64,000 nt of DNA from the NCBI GenBank assembly GCA_038230735.1, contig JBBRMR010000021.1:1-64000 (forward strand). Direction: 5' to 3'. Shown here in pieces: positions 17,964 to 24,170 of the stretch (positions are counted from its first letter, which is position 1; each line of letters opens with the position of its first letter). Under the pieces are notes generated by a model, which was given only the letters and a program-made list of their open reading frames with translations, ran no database searches and had not been told where the DNA came from. This stretch comes from Arcicella sp038230735 (lineage in GTDB: Bacteria; Bacteroidota; Bacteroidia; Cytophagales; Spirosomataceae). The translations under genes and the position numbers were made by a program.

Positions 17964-19115
17964 ATGGAAAACTTCGTAGTTTCAGCCCGTAAATATCGCC
18001 CACAATTATTTGATTCTGTGGTCGGGCAGTCGCATATTACCACTACCCTCAAAAATGCCATTCGTACCAATCACTTAGCCCAAGCCTTTTTGTTTTGTGG
18101 TCCTCGTGGGGTTGGTAAAACCACTTGTGCCAGAATTTTGGCGAAAACCATCAACTGCCAAAACCTTACGCAAGAGGCAGAAGCCTGTGGGACTTGCGAA
18201 TCGTGCGTGTCATTTCAAAATAATGCGTCCTTCAATATTCATGAGTTGGATGCCGCATCAAATAACTCGGTGGATGATATTCGGAATTTGATTGACCAAG
18301 TTCGCTATCCGCCTTCTTCTGGAAAATACAGTATTTATATCATTGATGAGGTTCACATGCTTTCCACAAGTGCCTTCAATGCTTTTTTGAAAACCTTGGA
18401 AGAACCGCCCAGCTATGCCATTTTCATCTTGGCAACTACCGAAAAACATAAGATTCTTCCCACGATTTTGTCCCGTTGTCAGATATTTGATTTCAATAGA
18501 ATTCAGATTGCCGATATGACGAATCATCTATCAAACATTGCTGCCAAAGAAGGAATTATTGCCGAATTGGAGGCTCTGGAACTTATTGCCCAAAAAGCCG
18601 ATGGCGGTTTGAGAGATGCCCTTTCGATGTTTGATTTGAATGTTACTTTCTCGAAAGATAATGTATTGAAATACGCCGAAGTCCTTGATAATCTGCATAT
18701 TCTGGATTATGATTATTATTTCAGAATGACCGAAGCACTCTTGAAAGCTAATATTTCCGATACATTTCTATTGTTTGATGAAATCTTGAAAAAGGGTTTT
18801 GACGGTCATCAATTTATTGTGGGGCTTTTGGAACATTTAAGAAATCTGATGGTTTGCAAAGACCCCGTTACCGTGCGATTATTACAGGTTTCTAATTCGG
18901 TGCAACAGAAATATTTAGCCCAATCTGCCGAAGCCCCGTATTCATTTTTAATGTCAGGACTAAGCGTTGGAGCTACTTGTGATATGAATTACAAAGCCGC
19001 CAAAAACCAAAAACTGCACGTTGAAATTTGTCTGTTGAAATTAGCCAATATTAGTAATATCCTCAATTTAGCCACATTACCCGCCACGGAGGGCGATGGC
19101 GGGGGAAAGTCTTAG
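17964..19115 (+). CDS. dnaX: DNA polymerase III gamma/tau subunit, clamp-loader part (dnaX frame 0)
   Basis: A 383-residue product equivalent to a gamma-type DnaX: the ATPase that loads the sliding clamp. It has the P-loop GPRGVGKTTCA, a four-Cys zinc module (CQNLTQEAEACGTCESC), the DEVH Walker B in IIDEVHMLS, SRC sensor (LSRCQIFDF) and domain III up to about residue 365. The frame closes with TAG at 19113-19115, six bases after a GGGAAAG heptamer. The tau-like C-terminal region is open in the -1 frame. A -1 shift would give about 587 residues, a normal full DnaX length. The alternative is a one-base loss in the G run. Confidence 0.9.
   Translation: MENFVVSARKYRPQLFDSVVGQSHITTTLKNAIRTNHLAQAFLFCGPRGVGKTTCARILAKTINCQNLTQEAEACGTCESCVSFQNNASFNIHELDAASNNSVDDIRNLIDQVRYPPSSGKYSIYIIDEVHMLSTSAFNAFLKTLEEPPSYAIFILATTEKHKILPTILSRCQIFDFNRIQIADMTNHLSNIAAKEGIIAELEALELIAQKADGGLRDALSMFDLNVTFSKDNVLKYAEVLDNLHILDYDYYFRMTEALLKANISDTFLLFDEILKKGFDGHQFIVGLLEHLRNLMVCKDPVTVRLLQVSNSVQQKYLAQSAEAPYSFLMSGLSVGATCDMNYKAAKNQKLHVEICLLKLANISNILNLATLPATEGDGGGKS
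19080..19115 (+). promoter_or_regulatory. Putative -1 ribosomal frameshift site in dnaX
   Basis: In frame 0 the codons read GGG GGA AAG TCT TAG. The heptamer G GGA AAG (19103-19109) fits X XXY YYZ exactly, so both tRNAs can re-pair after slipping by -1. A Shine-Dalgarno-like GGAGGG (19088-19093) lies 9 nt upstream, similar to the E. coli dnaX spacing. CCCGCCA/TGGCGGG (19080-19086 and 19097-19103) can form a 7-bp hairpin overlapping the site. In-frame TAG follows at once. Confidence 0.55.
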
Positions 19116-19726
19116 AGGGAGGAAGGGAGAACGGAGAACGGGAAACGGAGGAAAAGGTAACAACAAGTATTCCAGAAAATCCTCAAATTTCTAACTCTTC
19201 AAATAGTTTACCATCCACCCCTGAAATCCAATCCCCCAATTTCCCAATCCCAATTGCCCCAATGGGTAAATTACGGAGTACGGCAACGATTGGCAAGCCC
19301 ATTGTTCAGGCAGAATCAGCAACGAATCTCGTGGCTCAAGAGCCTATCAATCAGGTTAATAAAGTATTTACTGTTGATGAGTTGAAGAATGCTTGGGATA
19401 AATTGATTAAAGATTTAGAAAATAGAAAGCGATTTAGTGAATATGTTATTTTGAATCGAAAATTTACGCTTGATGGTACTACCATTCACCTTGAAGTTGA
19501 TAATGAAATCCAAACGGATTTATTGACTATTTCACTCAGAACGGACGTTTTGAATTTCTTACGGAAAGAATTGTATAACTCAACGATTCATTTAGAAGTT
19601 GTGGTTTCAAAAGAGGAAAGCAAAACGATAATTTATACCCAAGCCGATAAATTCAAATTTATGGCGGAGAAAAACCCTGCCTTGCACGAATTGAGAAGTG
19701 TTTTGGGTTTGGATTATGATTATTAA
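19109..19726 (+). CDS. dnaX: DnaX tau-like C-terminal region (-1 frame)
   Basis: This frame is open from the slippery site to 19726 and encodes 205 residues. First comes a charged linker coded by a purine-rich repeat, then a Pro/Ser-rich stretch, then a folded domain of about 120 residues (VDELKNAWDKLIKDLENRKR, later HELRSVLGLDYDY). Such a C-terminal domain is normal in Bacteroidota DnaX. An internal ATG at 19262 could make a separate 154-residue protein, but the open linker upstream of it argues that this region is read as a fusion with the frame-0 product. Confidence 0.7.
   Translation, partial: VLEGGRENGERETEEKVTTSIPENPQISNSSNSLPSTPEIQSPNFPIPIAPMGKLRSTATIGKPIVQAESATNLVAQEPINQVNKVFTVDELKNAWDKLIKDLENRKRFSEYVILNRKFTLDGTTIHLEVDNEIQTDLLTISLRTDVLNFLRKELYNSTIHLEVVVSKEESKTIIYTQADKFKFMAEKNPALHELRSVLGLDYDY
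19116..19157 (+). repeat. GGAGGAAGGGAGAC-family words inside dnaX
   Basis: Purine-rich words GGAGGAAGGGAGAACGG, AGAACGGGAAACGG and AGGAAAAGG match the left arms of the inverted repeats at 23042-23111 and 36257-36348. Here they lie in the dnaX linker and are coding in the -1 frame. Confidence 0.6.
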
Positions 19727-19732
19727 TTTATC

Positions 19733-20821
19733 ATGCAGAGACGCACATTCATCAAAACTTCCATTGTACTCTCCACAATAACTGTTTCTGGTGGTGCAGT
19801 GGCATTTGCCCAAAAAGAAAAGATGCAAATACTTAATCACAGAACCAATAATCCTGATTTAAAAACTATTTTACCATCTTGGGAAGGTACACCGCTTGAC
19901 CAAGACGGGCGTTTTATGAATCATGAATTTCCTTTTATTCCAAAATTTGGCTCGGTTTTTAAATGGATGACCCAAAAAAATTCGCAAAAAGATTTCAAGA
20001 AAAATGATACTTGGAAGATGCCCGTGTTGAAGGATGATTCATTCCTGAGTTCAAAAGAAGATATGATTGTGCCTTATGGTCATGCTACTTTCTTTATTCG
20101 TTTGAATGGAAAACAGATTTTAATTGACCCCGTTATCGGTAAAATCCCCGCCACAAAGCGTTATACGGAATTCCCGATAAATCCTGATAAACTCGTTAAT
20201 CTTGACTACGTTTTGGTTTCGCACGCTCATTATGACCATTGCGATAAGAATAGTTTGAAATTAATTCAAAAACAAAATCCCAATGCTAAATTTTTGACGG
20301 GTTTAGGAATGAAACCATTATTAAGAAAATGGATTGAGAAAAACGAAATTCAAGAAGCGGGTTGGTATCAGCAATATAATACCGATAATGAAATAGAAAT
20401 TTATTTTTTGCCTTCTCGCCATTGGTCAAATCGTTCTTTGGGAGATACCAATGAGCGTTTGTGGGGAGCTTTTATCTTGAAAAGTAAAGACAAAACCATT
20501 TATTTTGGCGGAGATTCGGGTTATGGAAGTCATTTCAAAGAAGTTAGTGAATTATTCCTAAATATTGACGTAGCCCTCATAGGTGCGGGTGCCTATTCAC
20601 CCCGCTGGTTTATGTCGCCCAACCACCAAGACCCCGAACACGCCGTGCAGGCATTCAACGAAACGAAAGCAAAAACGATGATTCCGTTTCACTATGGCAC
20701 TTTTGACCAAGCGGACGAACCACTTTCTGAACCTGAGAAAATACTTTTGGCATTACAGAAAGAACATAAAATAGCCCAACAATTAAGGATTATGAAATTA
20801 GGAGAAGTGTTTTTGGTGTGA
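19733..20821 (+). CDS. Tat-exported MBL-fold metallo-hydrolase
   Basis: A 362-residue protein. The N-terminus MQRRTFIKTSIVLSTITVSG is a Tat signal (RRTFIK). The metallo-beta-lactamase motif SHAHYDHCDK is near residue 163. LPSRHWSNRS, FGGDSGYGSHF and IPFHYGTF supply further metal ligands. The layout is that of the UlaG/NAPE-PLD-like group, acting on phosphodiester or lactone substrates; the true substrate is unknown. Tat export implies folding with metal before translocation. It starts 6 nt after the dnaX tau region. Confidence 0.85.
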   Translation: MQRRTFIKTSIVLSTITVSGGAVAFAQKEKMQILNHRTNNPDLKTILPSWEGTPLDQDGRFMNHEFPFIPKFGSVFKWMTQKNSQKDFKKNDTWKMPVLKDDSFLSSKEDMIVPYGHATFFIRLNGKQILIDPVIGKIPATKRYTEFPINPDKLVNLDYVLVSHAHYDHCDKNSLKLIQKQNPNAKFLTGLGMKPLLRKWIEKNEIQEAGWYQQYNTDNEIEIYFLPSRHWSNRSLGDTNERLWGAFILKSKDKTIYFGGDSGYGSHFKEVSELFLNIDVALIGAGAYSPRWFMSPNHQDPEHAVQAFNETKAKTMIPFHYGTFDQADEPLSEPEKILLALQKEHKIAQQLRIMKLGEVFLV

Positions 20822-20839
20822 ATGTTCTTTCAGTAAATT

Positions 20840-21427
20840 TTACGGTAATTCAATCCTGAAAAATACAGGTATAGCAGGTTTTTCATAATATTCCTTCGCT
20901 TGCTGGATTTTATCAACTACGTCCATGCCTTTTGTTACTTCACCAAAAACCACGTAATTTCCATTAAGTTTCTGGGCTTCTTTTTCGTTGGTAATGATAT
21001 AAAACTCGGTGGGAGAAGAGGCTTTTTCGGGATTGCCTTCGTCATAATGAGCCATGGCAATTGCTCCACGCTTGTGGGTGATTTCTGGGAAATATTCGGG
21101 TGGAACAAGGAAGTCTAATTGGTCATAATATTCGCCACCGCCTTGAATACCTGTTTGGTCGATGATGCGGTAAAAGGTACGGTGGATATAATAATTCCCC
21201 TTCACCAAGCGAATAAAATTGGCTCGATGAAGGGAAGTTTTTTCGTATAATTTTAGGGTAATATCACCGCCAATGGTTTTGATAACTACTTCATTTTCAA
21301 GGTTTTTCTTCCCATATTCAGTAAGAAATGCCGCTGGGTCTTGCTCAAACATTCGCATATCTTTTTGGCAAGAAAACAAATTTACTAAAATAAACAAAAA
21401 TAGACAAAAGCGTATTCTCAAAATCAT
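20840..21427 (-). CDS. Cyclophilin-type peptidyl-prolyl isomerase lipoprotein
   Basis: A 195-residue protein with a signal peptide and lipobox Cys at residue 20 (VNLFSCQKD). The cyclophilin domain (about 45-190) shows IKTIGGDITLKLYEKTSLHR, FYRIIDQTGIQGGGEY with the catalytic-face residues, RGAIAMAHYDEGNPEKASS and NGNYVVFGEVTKGMDVVDKI. It should catalyse prolyl isomerisation on the periplasmic side. It is convergent with the metallo-hydrolase gene, 18 nt apart, with no hairpin between. Confidence 0.9.
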   Translation of the reverse strand: MILRIRFCLFLFILVNLFSCQKDMRMFEQDPAAFLTEYGKKNLENEVVIKTIGGDITLKLYEKTSLHRANFIRLVKGNYYIHRTFYRIIDQTGIQGGGEYYDQLDFLVPPEYFPEITHKRGAIAMAHYDEGNPEKASSPTEFYIITNEKEAQKLNGNYVVFGEVTKGMDVVDKIQQAKEYYEKPAIPVFFRIELP

Positions 21428-21551
21428 GTTGCAGGATATGGATGGAAGATTAAAATTAAACGAATGTAAAAATATAGAATAAGAAGGGTTATTGAAAGTT
21501 GTAAACTATTTATCAGCTTCTTGTTTTACTAATCTCAAATTCGAAATCAAA

Positions 21552-22163
21552 TCACATTCCCGCCAATTTGTCAAAATTCACCGATTTGATGGCTTCTTTC
21601 ACCGCATCAGGTTCTACATTTCTTCCTTCGGCAGTTACCAAAAAACGGTCATTGACACCCGCCATTACCGTACTACGTTTTTCTTTTTTCTTTACATCTT
21701 CCCAAGCCTTCACACCGCTAATTCCTAAATCTATTGCCCCCAAATGTTCTTGATCATTATCAACCGAAAAGCCCGTAGCAAACATGGCAGTTGCCGCCCC
21801 GAAAGCTGCATACGAAGCGCTATAGTCCATGATATTCACCGTTATTTCACCATCGCCACTTTTATAAACCTGCGATGCCGTTGAATAGGACATCCCGACC
21901 ATATTCATAGTTTCGCCTTTGGGGTCGCCCTCTTTGGTATAACCCGAAATACTGGAGGGCAACATCTTTTGTAAGTCTGCATAAGGCATCGAAATAGTAT
22001 CACCTTTTGCTCGGCGTACTTCCATTTTACTGGTAGATTCCTTCATACCCTCAGCATAATTTTTGAGTCCTTCCGCCGCATTGGCAGCCTCTCTTACCTT
22101 GCCACAAGACCATAACAATAGCCCTGCTGATAATAAACATACAAATAATGATAGTTTTTTCAT
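21552..22163 (-). CDS. Lipoprotein of unknown function
   Basis: A 203-residue protein with a clear lipoprotein signal (Cys at residue 20, LLLWSCGKV). A short helical N-terminus (REAANAAEGLKNYAEGMKES) is followed by an alpha/beta domain (SISGYTKEGDPKGETMNMVG, EITVNIMDYSASYAAFGAAT). Homologues are plain hypothetical proteins as far as I can tell. No neighbouring gene suggests a role. Confidence 0.65.
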   Translation of the reverse strand: MKKLSLFVCLLSAGLLLWSCGKVREAANAAEGLKNYAEGMKESTSKMEVRRAKGDTISMPYADLQKMLPSSISGYTKEGDPKGETMNMVGMSYSTASQVYKSGDGEITVNIMDYSASYAAFGAATAMFATGFSVDNDQEHLGAIDLGISGVKAWEDVKKKEKRSTVMAGVNDRFLVTAEGRNVEPDAVKEAIKSVNFDKLAGM

Positions 22164-22318
22164 GAATTTATTATGTTATTAGTTTAACTCACAAGGTTCT
22201 ACTTTTTTCTGAATTTATTTTTACCGTTTGCTAAATATCACCTATTAGTAGCTGAAAAATAATTATGATGGGAAAATAGTGTTAGGTAGTCTTCTCATTC
22301 TTCGGTTTCGTCTCATTC

Positions 22319-22351
22319 TTGGGAAATATTCGTTTCTAAGCACTAATTTTG
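22319..22351 (+). promoter_or_regulatory. Promoter for a candidate small RNA
   Basis: TTG (22319-22321), a 22-nt spacer and TAATTTTG (22344-22351) fit the Bacteroidota promoter consensus. No start codon follows before the terminator at 22454. Confidence 0.45.
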
Positions 22352-22357
22352 AAACCA

Positions 22358-22488
22358 TAAGCATTAGAAATTACGTAAGTAAGAGTATAATAATTACATT
22401 TCATCAAAAATACTAAAAGAATTTAATTGAGAAGTTTAAAGAGGTTTCACAGCAAAGCCACTCCGATATTCGGGGTGGCTTTCTTTTT
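22358..22488 (+). ncRNA. Candidate small RNA of about 130 nt
   Basis: Inferred only from a promoter-like pair ending at 22351 and a factor-independent terminator at 22454-22487 on the same strand. There is no ATG in between. The 3' hairpin is GC-rich in an otherwise AT-rich region. The alternative is an attenuated leader of ohr, whose start is about 125 nt further on. No known RNA family was recognised. Confidence 0.4.
22454..22487 (+). terminator. Intrinsic terminator upstream of ohr
   Basis: AAAGCCAC pairs with GTGGCTTT around a loop closed by TCC/GG, directly followed by CTTTTTT. The T tract fixes the direction as plus strand, yet no plus-strand gene precedes it. Confidence 0.7.
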
Positions 22489-22612
22489 TCGATTTAAGAA
22501 AACTATCTCATAAAATCTTCTGTTACCAATATGAAAATGGGTGAGAATTCCGAAGAGTTTCATCTTTTAGGACTTAATACCTGATATATTATACACATTT
22601 CAAAAATCAATA

Positions 22613-23029
22613 ATGGAAAAAATTACAGCAATGTACACCGCCGAAGTAACGAATACTGGCGGACGTAAAGGTCACGTAAAATCATCGGATGGAATCTTGG
22701 ATTTTGATGTTTCGATGCCATCTGCCATGGGCGGACACGGTGGAAAAACCAATCCAGAACAATTATTTGCCGCAGGATATGCCGCTTGTTTTAACGGGGC
22801 AGTGGGGGCAGTGGCTAAAGGAAGAAACATCGCTGACGCAGAATTGACAGCGAAAGTAGGTATCGGTAACGACCCAGCGGGTGGTTTTGCTTTGACGGTA
22901 GAATTACACGGAAATTTCCCAAATCTATCACAAGAGGAAGCCCACCAATTGATGGAAGATGCTCATCATACTTGCCCATATTCAAAGGCAACTCGTGGGA
23001 ATATTGAAGTTACGCTTTCTGCGAATTAA
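22613..23029 (+). CDS. ohr: Organic hydroperoxide resistance protein (Ohr/OsmC family)
   Basis: A 138-residue thiol peroxidase that reduces organic hydroperoxides. The Ohr-type order is clear: TAEVTNTGGRKGHVKSSDG, the first active Cys in AAGYAACFNGA and the second in HHTCPYSKATRGN. These two cysteines and the Arg are those of Ohr rather than OsmC. No OhrR-type regulator gene is adjacent. The gene ends at a strong inverted repeat. Confidence 0.92.
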   Translation: MEKITAMYTAEVTNTGGRKGHVKSSDGILDFDVSMPSAMGGHGGKTNPEQLFAAGYAACFNGAVGAVAKGRNIADAELTAKVGIGNDPAGGFALTVELHGNFPNLSQEEAHQLMEDAHHTCPYSKATRGNIEVTLSAN

Positions 23030-23041
23030 GCTCAGAAGATG

Positions 23042-23111
23042 GACGTAAAGGAGGAAGGGAGACCGGAGACAAGCAATAAGCTATCTCCTGTCTCCCTTCC
23101 TCCTTTACGTC
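23042..23111. repeat. 28-bp inverted repeat, GGAGGAAGGGAGAC family
   Basis: Arms 23042-23069 and 23084-23111 (starting GACGTAAAGGAGGAAGGG) pair in 27 of 28 positions around a 14-nt loop. It lies between convergent ohr and the DUF4249 gene. Related words occur at 36257-36348 and inside dnaX. Confidence 0.85.
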
Positions 23112-23123
23112 TATCTCCTAAAA

Positions 23124-24059
23124 TTATTCCTGTGCAAATTCCTTCACTGCCTTATTCTTATCAATCACTACTTCCATTGAACTCACTGCCGAAGTACCAA
23201 ACCAACCCGCCGCTTGCTTCGTTGAATTAGCATTAATGTTGTTAATATTGGAAGGAATTCTTGCCGCTGGCGTGGCAAAAAGTCCCGTATTATTCAATTC
23301 AGTGCGTAGTTGAGTCCAAAAGTCGAAATGGGCTTCGGTAATGGATAAAAGTTCTACTCGCACCTTGTCATTTTCTTTGTATAGTTCAGTAGTTGCCAAA
23401 AATCTGAGTGGTCTGATAAAGGGTAAACCATCACCAAATGGGCTTTTATTTCCAATGGCATCATAAGCAATTGTGATTCTATCCGCACCTGTGTAAAGCC
23501 TACCGTTTTTATACACTTTAATTCTATAACAATCGCCAACTCCCTTAAAATCAGTAGCATAGAAACGACCATCATATCCTTTATCGGGTTTACCATCGCC
23601 TTTTTGGCGTAAATTAGCATCATCCAATTTGAAGGTCATAGAATCTATTTTTGGGACACGCTTCAATTCAGAAAAGGCTTTGTAAGTCTCTCCGTCCACT
23701 TTGATTTCTAAGAAATAAGTTTTACCCACTGCCCCCATAATATCTGTTGCGTTTGCGGGTTTCCAAACGTATTTTCCCGTATTGGTTAAGTCTTTAAACT
23801 CATAAATCTTACCCGTGTTATCCGTTACCGTTACGAATGCATTTTTAAACCCTTCGGAAATTCCTTCAACCGTTAGTGCCTGGGACTTTGTGAGTTTTAT
23901 TGTTTGTTCACCCGTTACATTGGTAATTGTTCCATCCACCACCAAATATGGGTCAGTTTTGGGAACGTCCAACTTAAAAACGTCTTCGCAGGAAGTAAGC
24001 GAAAGGAAAAGGAAAGTAATGAGTATTGAGTATTGAGTAAATTTAAGTTTACGACTCAT
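23124..24059 (-). CDS. DUF4249 lipoprotein
   Basis: A 311-residue lipoprotein (Cys at residue 24 in LSLTSCEDVF). DUF4249 starts with LDVPKTDPYLVVDGTITN. The start at 24059 gives a compact signal peptide; ATGs at 24092 and 24113 would add residues coded near the intergenic repeat. The family pairs with TonB-dependent receptors in Bacteroidota, probably as the surface ligand-binding partner, and the receptor gene is directly upstream. The signal-peptide region FTQYSILIT is coded by a reiterated intergenic word (ACTCAATACTCAATACTCAT) also seen at 47490-47525. Confidence 0.85.
   Translation of the reverse strand: MSRKLKFTQYSILITFLFLSLTSCEDVFKLDVPKTDPYLVVDGTITNVTGEQTIKLTKSQALTVEGISEGFKNAFVTVTDNTGKIYEFKDLTNTGKYVWKPANATDIMGAVGKTYFLEIKVDGETYKAFSELKRVPKIDSMTFKLDDANLRQKGDGKPDKGYDGRFYATDFKGVGDCYRIKVYKNGRLYTGADRITIAYDAIGNKSPFGDGLPFIRPLRFLATTELYKENDKVRVELLSITEAHFDFWTQLRTELNNTGLFATPAARIPSNINNINANSTKQAAGWFGTSAVSSMEVVIDKNKAVKEFAQE
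24017..24045. repeat. TATTGAGTAAAT-family words within the DUF4249 signal peptide
   Basis: AGTAATGAGTATTGAGTATT and GAGTAAAT are shared almost word for word with the non-coding gap at 47490-47525 (both contain TATTGAGTAAAT and AGTAATGAGTA). Here the words are translated. Confidence 0.6.
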
Positions 24060-24100
24060 CTTATTTGTTATTTTTTGAATGAATGTTTGCATATTTTTAT

Positions 24101-24167
24101 TGGCTTTCGGCAATCAGCTTTAAGCAATCAGCGAAAAATGATTGCCGAAAGCTGAGAGCCGAAAGCC
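24101..24167. repeat. Inverted word repeat, GCTTTCGGC family
   Basis: The left arm TGGCTTTCGGCAATCAGC and AAGCAATCAGC faces the right arm GATTGCCGAAAGC and GAGAGCCGAAAGCC. It separates the TonB receptor gene from its DUF4249 partner. Same family as 12443-12583. Confidence 0.7.
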
Positions 24168-24170
24168 TAT

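Larger units (their letters stand above)
22164..22612. other. 449-nt intergenic region
   Basis: No long reading frame on either strand. It holds a promoter-like pair of boxes at 22319-22351 and a strong plus-strand terminator at 22454-22487, together suggesting a small RNA. A 17-residue frame (ATG 22531 to TGA 22584, MKMGENSEEFHLLGLNT) lies just before ohr and could be a leader peptide; support is weak. Confidence 0.5.

Noticed and set aside
19262..19726. The 154-residue frame as an independent gene
   Set aside because: The same frame is open upstream through the linker to the slippery site and the sequence is a DnaX C-terminus, so it is treated as part of dnaX; internal initiation is not excluded.
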